Positions 51,525-62,590 of a stretch of 64,000 nucleotides of DNA are shown piece by piece. Location of the stretch: assembly GCA_963585895.1 (NCBI GenBank), contig OY757939.1:56645650-56709649 (forward strand), in the 5' to 3' direction. Under the pieces are notes generated by a model. It searched no databases. It saw nothing but the letters and a program-made list of their open reading frames with translations, and had not been told where the DNA came from. The first letter of the stretch is position 1. Every line of letters begins with the position of its first letter. This DNA comes from Sepioteuthis lessoniana. Its lineage: Eukaryota > Mollusca > Cephalopoda > Myopsida > Loliginidae. A program made the position numbers and the translations under genes.

Positions 51525-51672
51525 AGAGTTAATACCCTTGTAAAAGATATATATCCAATTATTCTCCCTCCAGCTTTGGATAAGTAGAAGGACAGACTAG
51601 GTTTTTCAAGCTTGGTATGGCAACCAGTCTAGGAGAAGAAAAACTCAGAATTCAAATCTGTTAAACTATGTT
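51525..51672 (+). mobile_element. SINE-A, 3' two-thirds
   Basis: Begins at 'gttaatacccttgtaaaaga', then 'attattctccctccagcttt', 'ggcaaccagtctaggagaag' and 'ttcaaatctgttaaa'. The head is missing. Confidence 0.75.
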
Positions 51673-51687
51673 AAATCCTTCGTAAGT

Positions 51688-51953
51688 AAGTAAAGTTGGC
51701 GACCTTAGTCGAGAGTGACCCGAAGGCCCCCTTTTCAACAGCTACTACACCGAGATGTAAGGAAGGGTGCTACTCCATTCCCAGGATTGCTCCACTTTAC
51801 CCATAATCATTACCTTATAATTTTGAGTGTTAAGCAAGGCGGCATCAAGTACCATTTTTTGAGTCTTTGGTTTGACTCGACCCGGGATTGAACCCCGGTC
51901 TTCCGGATCTTTGGCGAACACTCTACTCTTTAAGCCAATGGCCCAGTAAAATC
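51688..51953 (-). mobile_element. SINE-C copy
   Basis: Minus strand complete: 'actgggccattggcttaaag', B-box 'ggggttcaatcccggg', 'tcaaaccaaagactcaaaaa', 'ggtagcaccctt' variant, to 'gactaaggtcgccaactt'. It interrupts or abuts the end of a SINE-A ('aaatcctt' on both sides, 51672-51679 and 51950-51957, a likely TSD). Confidence 0.85.
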
Positions 51954-51984
51954 CTTCGGAAGGGTAGGTAAATATATATATTTA

Positions 51985-52056
51985 TGAAAGTTTAGTTTGG
52001 TTTAGTTCTGTTTTATGGCATATCAACTCTTGTGGGTTATTTAATGCTAAATCCTG

Positions 52057-52130
<74 letters not shown>
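51985..52130. repeat. SINE-D 3' module and (CA)n(TA)n
   Basis: 51992-52056 is a minus-strand 3' module ('ttatggcatatcaactcttg', 'gggttatttaatgctaaatc'). (CA)n at 52060-52095 and (TA)n to 52129 follow. Confidence 0.8.
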
Positions 52131-52131
<1 letters not shown>

Positions 52132-52607
52132 GGCAGCATTTCTTCGTTAATGCAAATTTCATTAAACATAATCGACATTTTATGTCTACATATTTTCTTC
52201 TGGATCCGTTCGAATTCCCGTATTACTTTTATCGTATTCGGGGGGAATTGATTTATGTATTGTCCATAGTTAATAGAATTAATTTTCAAACCAGTGCTAA
52301 TGTACTTAAATGTCTTTAGCTACTGGCACTAATTACAGAATTACATTTAAAAGCAAACGCCATAATCTTCAACGGCAAAGACGCCCCTTACACAGTAGTA
52401 ATATGCTAAAACAAAAGTTGCATCACTTTTGTAATAGATTCTCCCCTGATGATGGCCCAAAGTCGGGCAGAAAGTACTAGGGATACATACAACTATGGAC
52501 AATACATAAATCAATTCCCCTCGAATACGATAAAAGTAATACGGGAATTCGAACGGATCCAGAAGAAAATATGTAGACATAAAATGTCGATTATGTTTAA
52601 TGAAATT

Positions 52608-52612
<5 letters not shown>
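52131..52612. repeat. Repeat H, inverted pair
   Basis: 52131-52272 (minus sense) and 52395-52612 (plus sense) are inverted copies of the H repeat of 32.5-33.0 kb, sharing 'gaattcgaacggatccagaa' and 'tactagggatacata'. The plus-sense copy includes 'cccctgatgatggcccaaag'. A (TA)n run abuts the same side of each copy. Confidence 0.8.
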
Positions 52613-52642
<30 letters not shown>

Positions 52643-52649
52643 TTAAGAA

Positions 52650-52942
52650 AAACAACAAACCAGTCACATTAGGATAATAAATTTATTTCCATCCTCCATA
52701 GGATCTGAAGAAGTCCTGTTAATTTTTTTTCGTGTTTTTGAATTTTTCAAAAACACATAACAGGATGGAAATAAATTTATAATCCTAATGTGACCGGTTT
52801 GTTGTTTTCTGAATGAAATTATTGCTCTGAAATGTCTGTTACATTGAGCTCCTTATCAGGAAAATTTAAATGTTCACTCTTTAATAGTTTTCTTGTCCTG
52901 ATGGAATTACTCCAAACTCCGGTTTAACTGGACCAAATAATA

Positions 52943-52943
<1 letters not shown>
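52650..52943 (+). repeat. Palindromic element joined to repeat J
   Basis: 52650-52694 and 52763-52808 are inverted copies ('aataaatttatttccatcct' and complement). Between them is a second perfect stem (gtgtttttgaa / ttcaaaaacac), so about 160 bp can fold end to end. From 52809 it continues 'ctgaatgaaattattgctct' to repeat J ('cttgtcctgatggaattact') and (TA)n. Confidence 0.8.

Positions 52944-52989
<46 letters not shown>
52944..52989. repeat. (TA)n microsatellite
   Basis: Pure TA directly after repeat J. Confidence 0.95.
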
Positions 52990-52992
<3 letters not shown>

Positions 52993-53149
52993 AAGCAAAT
53001 AGTTTGTTTGTAACATTATTTTAAGCGAGCCAGAACACAGTGTTTTGTACACAAATAAATGGTGTCAACTATTCCTATCTAAAACTAATAGTTCTTTTTA
53101 ATGTCAATCATTTATTTGCATACAGCTAAAAATCTATTCTATTCCAGGT

Positions 53150-53280
53150 GTATTGCAGTAATTTACGAAGCTCTTGGTACAAGTCCGAATGAAAGGGGAA
53201 CCCAGTGAGACTTGAACTCACTCGTGTAGGTTTGCTAGTCTTGCTTGCTAATCATTACATCACCAAAGGAATTCCTATGG
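53150..53280 (-). mobile_element. SINE-E copy
   Basis: Minus strand: 'ttggtgatgtaatgattagc', 'cgagtgagttcaagtctcac' and 'tgggttcccctttcattcgg', matching 3110-3233. Confidence 0.7.
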
Positions 53281-53454
53281 AAAGTGTAAAATATCTAAAC
53301 ACCCACACAAACATTCATACACATACACACTCACATGCATACACATACTCGTCTATGTAGACACAAACAGCTTTTGATCTGATCAACTACTGCGAAAATT
53401 TTGATAGCAGCTAGTACACTCCCATTCACACAAACATAGATATATAGAACTAAT

Positions 53455-53725
53455 GGAGGCACTCCTAGTGTAATGGATACCGTAGTAGCAAATTGACACG
53501 GCGATCGTAGTTCAAATCCTTGGCGAGGTTGTTTGCATTTCACATATCGCTAATACCCTTGAGAAAGGTGTGAAACCAATAATTATCCCCCCTACCAACT
53601 ATGGGTAATAGTTGGGCAGACTAGGCTTTTAAGCTTTGGTATGGCAACTGGTCTAAGAGAAGGAAAAACTCTGAATTCAACCTGTTAAACCCCGCTCAGA
53701 AATTGACCTTTTGTCGTTGGTTGGT

Positions 53726-53728
<3 letters not shown>
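53455..53728 (+). mobile_element. SINE-A copy
   Basis: 'gaggcactcctagtgtaatg', 'gtagttcaaatccttggcga', 'cacatatcgctaataccctt', 'atggcaactggtctaagaga', 'aaattgacct'. It ends in a (TA)n run at 53729-53771. Confidence 0.85.
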
Positions 53729-53772
<44 letters not shown>

Positions 53773-53774
53773 AA

Positions 53775-54037
53775 AAGTTAGTAAAGTTAGCGATCGGAGT
53801 CGAGGGCGACCAGAAGGCTCCTTTTTCAATAGCTACTACACCTAGGTGTAGGGGAGGGTGCTACTCCTTTCCCTGGATTGCTCTACTTTACCCTTGATTC
53901 GTACCTTGTAATGCTGAGGGTTAAGCAAGGAGGTATCAAGTACCATTTTTAAAGTCTTTGGTATGATGCGACCTGAGATTGAACCAGGTTTCCCTGACCA
54001 TTGGCGAACACTCTACGTACCAGGCCAATGAGGCCGG
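53775..54037 (-). mobile_element. SINE-C copy
   Basis: Minus strand complete, from 'ccggcctcattggcctggta' through 'tggttcaatctcaggtcgca', 'agggtaaagtagagcaatcc' and 'aggagtagcaccctcccc' to 'gactccgatcgctaacttta'. Next to the (TA)n that ends the SINE-A. Confidence 0.85.
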
Positions 54038-54179
54038 TCACGAGGCCTTTTGCATTCACTTCAAACTAATGCCCTTAAGAAAGACATGAGTCCATCTCTT
54101 ACCCACACAGCTACGAATGAGATAGGAAAGTAGACTAGACTCCCAAGTTTTGTTATGGTAACTGTAACGACACAAGTCT

Positions 54180-54473
54180 TTATGGTGCCCGTGGTGTAAT
54201 GGTTACCGTCGTAGGAAATGGATACGGCGACACGAGTTCAAATCCTGGACGAGACTGATTGCGTTTCACATAGCACTAATACCCTTGGGAAAGGTATGAA
54301 TCCAATTATTCTCCATCCAGCTATGGGTAAATAATAGGGCCGACTAGGTTCTTCAGCCTTGGTGAGGCAACTAGTCTAGGAGAAGGAAAAATCTGAATTG
54401 AAACCTGCTAAACTCCGCTTAAAAATTGACCTTGTGTCATATCCTGCCCGGGCGGAAGGGTTGGGTAAATAGG
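54180..54473 (+). mobile_element. SINE-A copy with perfect 16-bp TSD
   Basis: Flanked by gtaacgacacaagtct at 54164-54179 and 54474-54489. The 294-bp body shows every family block, from 'tggtgcccgtggtgtaatgg' to 'gcggaagggttgggtaaata'. One of the least worn copies. Confidence 0.95.
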
Positions 54474-54489
54474 GTAACGACACAAGTCT

Positions 54490-54779
54490 CTCTCACAAGT
54501 TGGTGTCTCGAAAATTTTGTCACTTGATCTCGGTGACATATAAACAGACAGACAGATGTTATAGTTTGGTTACTCCGTTTATTAATCTATCAATAAATCA
54601 GGTTGCTTTGAATGTTCTCGCTGAATTTGCTTTATTTCTTTAACGGCATATCAACTCCTGATATGTTATTTAAAGCTGAAATTGTAAATAATTGTAATCA
54701 TAATTATGTTTTCAATATTGCATTGCAATCCTTTTTTGAATTTCACATTTTATTTGCTGAAAATAATTTTCTCTAATGT
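54490..54779. other. No recognised feature
   Basis: AT-rich; 54640-54690 faintly resembles a SINE-B/D 3' module on the minus strand. Confidence 0.45.
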
Positions 54780-55440
54780 TTATCCTCCGGGGCGTAGTCG
54801 CTGACGTTGTAGACTGCAACCTCGAAGTTAGCGAGTTCGAACTCTAGTTGCACTATTACGTTCACTTGCGGATTAATATCCTTGAGAAAGGTAAAAGATT
54901 TAAGGGGATGTTAATTCGTGGATAACGCATTAGGATATCCCTTAGAGATTAATCTAACGCAGGAAACAGAAAAAGTCACTTAATATAATAAGACTTTTAA
55001 TTGTACACAACACGACTCGGGGGCACAGTTCCTGTCCTTGGCTATACGAGAATCTCAAGTGTTCAAGGATCAAACAGAAACATCCATAGAAGTGGAAACC
55101 ACTTACTTTTCTCAGGTCTGGAATATAAAGGAGGAAAGTTCCGTGTGTTCACCGGGAGGAGCGAATTACCACGTCTGCTCAACTCAGGGATCTGTTCGTG
55201 AAAGAGGCGGATTCTTCGGCTCATCTTGTCACGTGACCCAAAAGAATTCGTGACGTAGGAGAGTTCTTCAAACAATATGACAAGGCAAACCACTCCGTTT
55301 AGTCTCCCAACAGTAAGAACTTCTTTATTCTCTTCTGCTATGGGTAAAATAGTATCATTGCTGTTCTTCTTCAAGGATTGCTTTGGCATTGAATAAGCCA
55401 CGAAGGTTGATATGCCATTAAACAAAGACACCAACCCAAA
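54780..55440 (+). mobile_element. SINE-B copy split by a ~400-bp insertion
   Basis: Head and mid-body at 54780-54905 ('ccggggcgtagtcgctgacg', B-box 'gagttcgaactctag', 'gttcacttgcggattaatat'). Remainder at 55320-55440 ('tctgctatgggtaaaatagt' to 'ggttgatatgccattaaac'). The insert between (about 54912-55318) starts TGTTAATTCGTGG and has 'ctcccaaca' near its end. LTR-like ends are possible but no TSD is evident. Confidence 0.7.
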
Positions 55441-55715
55441 GCGTAATGGTTATGGTCGTAGGAAATGGGTCCTTCGAATCAAGTTCAAATCCTGGACGAG
55501 GCTGTTTGTTTATCCCATAGCTTTAATAGCCCTGTGAAAAGTATGACTCGAACTAATCTCCCTCCAGCTATAATTAAATAGTAGGACAGACTGGGCTCTT
55601 CAACCTTGGTATGGCAACCAGTCTCGGAGACGGAAAGCTCTGAACTGAAACCTGTTAAACTCTGCTAAAAATTGGACTTTGTGTCGCATTCTACAAGTCT
55701 GGTCAATACATAATC
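55441..55715 (+). mobile_element. SINE-A copy
   Basis: Directly follows the SINE-B end: 'gcgtaatggttatggtcgta', 'agttcaaatcctggacgagg', 'ctccctccagctataattaa', 'atggcaaccagtctcggaga', 'tgtgtcgcattctaca'. The first few bases of the head are missing. Confidence 0.8.
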
Positions 55716-56310
55716 ATTTGTTTGTATGCAGTTATATCAAGTATTCCTTATATTGTAATTTCTATATAGTTTTATGGTTTCAAATGTTTCTAAGAATAAG
55801 AATTTATACATAATTGTATAGTCTCAAAAAACCTTTCCTATTTAATAATGATACTCTAATATTTATTATTTTCTAACATCTATTCAACCCATAGACTGGA
55901 GCCTAACAGGTAATACCCATGATAATGAAAGGGTTATCCACACTCTCCAGATCTCCAGAAATTGAACCTCACTACCTGAGGCTGTTTATTGTTATGTCAT
56001 ACCCAGGACACCCTTTTTATTATATTTACCCAACCCCTCCGCTCGAGCAGGATATGACACAAGGTCAATTTTTTAAGCGGAGTTTAACAGATTTGAATTC
56101 AGAGTTTTCCTTCTCCTAGACTAGTTGCCTAACCAACGCTGAAGAACCAAGTATGTCCTACTATTTACTCATAGCTGGAGGGTATTAGTGCAATGGGAAA
56201 TGCAATCAGCCTCGTCTAGGATTTGAACTCGTCTCGCCGTGTCCATTTCCTACGACGATAACCATTACACCACGGGCACCTTTTTTTATGGAGGGGGGTC
56301 TCAGGCCTAA
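55716..56310 (-). mobile_element. SINE-D' copy split by a SINE-A
   Basis: D' internal units ('tatcaagtattccttatatt'), 'aacccatagactggagccta', 'ccatgataatgaaagggtta', 'gaacctcactacctgaggct', 'ttatgtcatacccaggacac'. After the SINE-A it resumes 'ggaggggggtctcaggcc', the head complement. Confidence 0.65.
56023..56282 (-). mobile_element. SINE-A copy
   Basis: Minus strand: 'ggtgcccgtggtgtaatggt', 'gagttcaaatcctagacgag', 'gcatttcccattgcactaat', 'ctccagctatgagtaaatag', then the end 'ctcgagcggaggggttgggt'. A ~25-bp deletion occurs after 'actaataccctccagc'. T-rich flanks on both sides may be the TSD. Confidence 0.85.
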
Positions 56311-57029
56311 TTAGGAAATATAGGGGGTAGTCTAAGCCCTGCTGGATGAAGCTGCATAGGTGAAATGTTATACGAATAGATTGTGAATTTCAACAACTGC
56401 TTTTAAAAAAATATTTTTTTCTTTAATATTTCTTAATCATAAATTATGACTGTTGATAAGAAAAGCTCCCGATTCGCCCAAAAAGTATTTTTAAACAGCG
56501 AACTCGAGGTAACCTTGACAGCTATCCTACTTCAACGCCTCGTCCTTGACTTGCAGTTTCCAATTAGACATAAGGTTTTGGTCGTTGACTTCTACTTTTT
56601 TCCAACTTGTGAACCGATGCTGGATTAATAACATTCTTCTTCTTCTTCTTCTTCTTCTTCTTCTTCTTCTGTGCAGTCATTTTGTCCAATCAAATAACAG
56701 AAATCCGTTTGATACAGGTGTCCCTCATGTCCACGCGAACTTGTCCTCTTTGAAGCTGTAGGTCATGCGCAAGATACGTTTGAGTAAACTACGCATGCGC
56801 GAGTTGTTGACATCGCCACTTGAAGAAGCAAAGAGAGATTTGATAAATGGATGGCATTTCTTTGAGGTTGCAGAAACTCGGAAAAAATTAACATCATTAA
56901 CCTGGTAAATAGTTTAACGCAAATTCGAAAATCACTAACAAAACTCACATCATATCAGAGGGCAGAGGAAAATACAAATATATATACACAACCATATTTA
57001 CTGTACGACTTAAAATTATTTGAACAGAC
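56311..57029. other. Unassigned sequence with (TTC)n
   Basis: (TTC)n at 56634-56670. Frames at 56446-56628 and 56763-56948 carry no motif. No family match noticed. Confidence 0.5.
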
Positions 57030-57118
57030 AGATATTCTATATCATGGATAATAGAGACAAATACCGAGAGTGAATCAAGGAAATCCGTACTAGCAGCACG
57101 ACATGATGATGTTGATGA
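57030..57118 (+). mobile_element. RTE LINE, extreme 3' end
   Basis: Reads MDNRDKYRE*IKEIRTSSTT followed by (GAT)n, matching the RTE C-terminus and tail. It meets the minus-strand RTE 3' end at 57123 tail to tail. Confidence 0.7.
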
Positions 57119-57122
57119 TATA

Positions 57123-57780
57123 TATATCATGTTGTGTTGTTAGAACTGATCTCCCTGACCCTCTCTCGCTACTCGTCCCAATCGTCCATCGCACTCGGAA
57201 GGTCTTCCAGGCTACGTCCCGTAACGGCAAAGAACTGCTACAGATAGGTTCTAGCTGGTCGTCCAACCTTTATTCGTCGGTGTGAAGGTGTTCACAGGAG
57301 TACATTGCTTATGAGTTCGTCCTTACTTCTCCAGCAGTGTCCTGCATGCCTGGTTCGTCTAATTTGGATGGTTTTCGTGATGGGTGGTAGGTGGTCGTTC
57401 AGCTGTTGTCTTGTGGAGTGTTGCCTTCATGACTTGTTCAATACAGCTCGCAGCATTCTTGTATAATTGCCGTCAAGCTTTTTCTCCATACGATTAGTCA
57501 GCGTCCACGTAGTGCATCCATATAGCAGTATTTACACGACCACTGCTGGGAAAAAAACTGCGTTTTAATTTATCGAACAGGTCTGACTTCCATATGACCG
57601 ATAACATATCGATAGCTGTTCATGCCTTTGCTAGTCACGTGGTAATGTCAATTTCGGTTGAGAAGATGCTGCTTCCGAGGTAGGTGAACTTGTCCACGAA
57701 ATTTAGAGAACCACCATTTAGTGTGGAGATGTCGCCTCTTTGATTAAAGCACATGTAATATGTTCTGTCTGCGTTCCTCC
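57123..57780 (-). mobile_element. RTE LINE, 3' fragment (minus)
   Basis: The minus strand, with breaks, covers ADRTYYMCFNQRGDISTLNG, GSLNFVDKFTYLGSSIFSTE, a worn SDLFDKLKRSFF, MEKKLDGNYTRMLRAVLNKS, GHCWRSKDELIS and DREEWD. It ends in a disrupted tail with TA-rich sequence. It extends further 5' than the other 3' scraps, into the end of the reverse transcriptase. (TA)n at 57784-57836 marks the break. Confidence 0.8.
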
Positions 57781-57834
57781 TGTTATATATATATATATAT
57801 ATATAGTATGATATAATCATATATATATATATAT

Positions 57835-57995
57835 AGTCATCCACAGACAGATCTGTTTCGTTCTATCAGAACTCATCAGTGTGGCTAGACAGTATCTCAC
57901 CGTAGCTGGGATCGAAACCTGGTTGACTCAAACGCCAAGCCAAAGCTTCTAACCATTCACCCACGAGGAGATATTAGCTGCGGTGTAAATTTTAA
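57835..57995 (-). mobile_element. SINE-G copy
   Basis: Minus strand: 'cctcgtgggtgaatggttag', B-box 'gtttcgatcccagc', 'tagccacactgatgagttct' and 'agaacgaaacagatctgtct', ending 'gtggatgac' next to (TA)n. Confidence 0.75.
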
Positions 57996-58139
57996 ACGGT
58001 TATGAATCAGGGTGTATTTGTGTGTATGTGTGTATTCATTTGAATCGTTATTCACATCTAATTTGATTTGATACTTCTAATATGGAACAGCTGTCATCAA
58101 TATGATTAAAATTGATTTTTGGTAATAAAGAAATATTAT
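57996..58139. other. No recognised feature
   Basis: GT-patch at 58018-58035; otherwise AT-rich. Confidence 0.4.
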
Positions 58140-59720
<1,581 letters not shown>

Positions 59721-59852
59721 GGTTTGGTTAATTTTTCTTACGTTGTTTTGGATTATATTATATTCTTAATTTCTTTATATGAACTGACACAAGTTCCTTG
59801 CTTGTGTGTTATTTTAAATGCAAAGAAAAACAGAAAATAAAAAACAAATTTA
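59721..59852. other. No recognised feature
   Basis: AT-rich flank of the RLE-LINE. Confidence 0.4.
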
Positions 59853-59928
59853 GATTGGGCTGGGGCTGTAGAATGCACCAATTGTATCTCTGTAGTGGGT
59901 AAGAACATCAAACGAGTGTCCTGGTATG

Positions 59929-59990
<62 letters not shown>
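59853..59990 (+). mobile_element. SINE-D head fragment and (TA)n
   Basis: 'gggctggggctgtagaatgc', 'accaattgtatctctgtag', 'aacgagtgtcctggtatgat', then (TA)n at 59932-59986 replaces the rest. Confidence 0.7.
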
Positions 59991-60067
59991 GAATGTTGTA
60001 AAGTCTTGAAATAACCATTTAAATGCTTTTAAGTGGTCATTTGAAGGCTTTACAACATTGTGTGGGC

Positions 60068-60104
<37 letters not shown>

Positions 60105-60376
60105 TATCTCTATCAATGCTTTTAAGGTCAATTTAAGGTTTTACAACATTCTCTCTCTCTCTCTCTCTCTATCTTTCTATCTATCAATATATATATATAT
60201 ATAAAATGTTGTAAAACCTTAAAATGACCATTTAAAAAGCATTGATAAAAACAGGTTATACATATATATATAAATTATTCAATCCAGTAACTCCAGAATA
60301 GAGAATAATTCCAATCAGGACAAATAAAACATACAAAAATAGAAAATTAAATTTGAATATTTCATGGTAAAGGGCT

Positions 60377-60447
<71 letters not shown>

Positions 60448-60510
60448 CGTACACACAATGTTGTAAAACCTTAAAATGACCCTTTAAAAGCCTCTCTTTT
60501 TCTCTCTGTC
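59991..60510. repeat. Hairpin repeat I cluster in (TA)n
   Basis: 59994-60060 is a palindrome: 'aatgttgtaaagtcttgaaa' against '...ggctttacaacatt', about 32-bp imperfect arms with almost no loop. Half- or near-complete copies occur at 60107-60152, 60206-60252 and 60457-60497 ('aatgttgtaaaaccttaaaa'). Each is bounded by (TA)n or (CT)n tracts (60070-60101, 60151-60173, 60381-60444). Confidence 0.85.
60275..60385 (-). repeat. Repeat J, inverted copy
   Basis: Minus strand carries 'tttgtcctgattggaattat' and 'gagttactggattgaataat', matching 43.04 and 52.88 kb; flanked by (TA)n on both sides. Confidence 0.75.
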
Positions 60511-60872
60511 TATCTCACTGGCCATTTTACTTCAGGCTAAAGACAAAAGTCATTAATCAAATCTATATATACCCCTCTAAGAAAAAAAAAATTCCGAAAC
60601 CCCACTCTAAAAAAATATAAAAAGAAAAACAAGAACAAAAACAAACTATCACTTGTAGAAAAATATTTCTGTTCAAATGGTCATGATCTTAACAGGAATT
60701 CAAAGTTTACTCTCATAGACTTTTCCAACTCCCTCCAACCCCCTTCCCCGAAGCAAAACAAAACAAAAAGCAACAAAACAAAAAACAAATAAAAAAAAAG
60801 AAAAGAAACAATAAACGTAGCTCTGGACAATATCTCAGAGATAATAGAAACACACTAAAATAAATACATGTA

Positions 60873-60929
<57 letters not shown>

Positions 60930-61057
60930 ACATCAAACTGAATGTTCCTCAAGGCACCGCTTTGAAATGATATGGACAGATTTGGGTTGACTCTAAAACA
61001 ACTAAATACATAAACCAAACAATCACGGCAAATCTAAAACACACGCAGCGCATGCTT

Positions 61058-61125
<68 letters not shown>

Positions 61126-61609
61126 TAAATGGAGAAATCAGTGCCGGGTGTTCACAGTTGCAGAGATCACATAAATATCAATTGAAATCATTGGATATTT
61201 GGAAAATAATTTTCATCTTACAAATGGATATGCTACGCCACTAGTTCATTTTCGTCGTTTCTCTTACAGCATATCAACTCATTAAAAAAAAACTATTGTA
61301 AAAGGTTTTGAAGAAAACTTTTTTCACAAAACACTTTTCTCTTTACGATGACCCAAGATAAAAACTCATCGAGAATAATGAAAAATAGATAAGACGAAAG
61401 GTTAAGGAATGTTGTACTTCCCTAAATTATTATTAAATCTGGAGTTTTAATTTGAAATGTATTTAGAATTTAAAAAATTAATTTTTTTTTAATTTACTAT
61501 AATTCCAACCGGTAATAAAAACTAAAAACCGGAAGTGGGCGAAATGGGGAGGAAACTCTTCACCCCTCTTCTACCCCGCCCCACCCTTCCTTCCTGTGTC
61601 TATTCTGTA
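60511..61609. repeat. A-rich and (TA)n stretches, otherwise empty
   Basis: An A/C-rich tract (60595-60660, 60755-60812) and (TA)n at 60876-60927 and 61062-61123. No gene or family match between them. Confidence 0.6.
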
Positions 61610-61720
61610 TTATTTTATCCATAACATCTGAAGAAGTCCTGTTAGTTTTTGGTGTTATTGATTCATATCAATACCCATAACAGGATGGAAATAAATTTAT
61701 AATCCTATTGTGACCGGTTT
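61610..61720 (+). repeat. Second copy of the 52.7-kb palindromic element
   Basis: 'ctgaagaagtcctgttagtt', 'ccataacaggatggaaataa' and 'atttataatcctattgtgac' match 52702-52800. The left outer arm is missing. Internal palindrome 'gattcatatcaatac' region differs. Confidence 0.75.
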
Positions 61721-61724
61721 GTCG

Positions 61725-61995
61725 GCCGCCGCTCGCATAATGCAAAGCTCTTCGAAAGAATTGAGCACTCTGGTAGCCGATAAGGTATAAAAATGTAAAC
61801 AAAGGCTGCTGCAGCCGTTGCTAAATAAATACCTTGAAAAATTCCTTTAGCAAACGTGGTCCGCTTGGTGGCCGAGAGGTCTGAGACTTAATCTAACGTG
61901 AAGTTGGACGTGTTTCGATCCCGGCTTCGAGCGTCCTGCGTGTCTAGCCTCACTGAAGAGTTCTGATAGAACGAAACAGTCTGTCTGTGGATGAC
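61725..61995 (+). mobile_element. SINE-G reference copy
   Basis: 'gctcgcataatgcaaagctc', 'tagccgataaggtataaaaa', A-box-like 'gcttggtggccgagaggtc', B-box 'gtgtttcgatcccggctt', tail 'tagcctcactgaagagttct' and 'gatagaacgaaacagtctgt', ending in (TA)n. The sequence 5' of the tRNA-like part is conserved with 44.0 kb, so the element is longer than its tRNA-like head alone. Confidence 0.8.
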
Positions 61996-62164
61996 AATAT
62001 ATATATATCCATTGCGGTCTTTCGGTCTCTAGAAAGATGTTTGGTTTGGTTCATTTGTTTAACGGCATACCAACTTCTTATGTGCTATTCAAGACGAGAT
62101 TTCGATTCATTTGTAATTATATATATATGTTCTATTGCATTAGAAAATCTACTTTTTATGTATG
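61996..62164. other. Short 3'-module scrap and AT-rich DNA
   Basis: 62038-62100 ('tttaacggcataccaacttc') resembles a minus-strand SINE-B/D 3' end. Nothing else recognised. Confidence 0.45.
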
Positions 62165-62590
62165 TCAAATTATTATAATTTGACATACAAACGGATCACA
62201 TCGTCTCAGCCAGAGGACCAGACATAAAAAAAAGAAAAGAGAACTTGTAAAATTGTGGACTTTGCTGTCTCGGCTGACCATAGGGTAAAACTGAAAGAAA
62301 ATGAAAAGAAGGACAAATACCTTGACCTTGCTAGGAATTGAAAAAAGCCTGTGGAACATGAAAGTAACGTTCATACCAATTGTAATTGGTGCTCTTGGTA
62401 CAGTCACCTAAGGATTATTAAAGGGACTGGAGAACTTGGAAATAACCGGACGAGTAGAGACCATCCAAACTGCAGCATTTTTGAAAACGGCCAGAATACT
62501 AAGAGTCCTGGAGACTTGGGAAGACTTGCTGTCATTCAAACTTTAGAGAAAGACCATCAGCGTTAGCTGATGGTAAAAACTCTCAAGGAA
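62165..62590 (+). mobile_element. RLE-LINE fragment (plus strand)
   Basis: In broken frames: ARGPDI..KKRRENLVKLWTL, KYLDLARN, KSLWNMKVTFIPIVIGALGT, a stop, then LGRLAVIQTL and, at the end, 'cctggagacttgggaagact' giving ETWEDLLSFKL. This is the only plus-strand copy, and it supplies the intact TGG at the site that is TGA in copies 2-4. The tail shows no clear (TAA)n. Confidence 0.8.
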
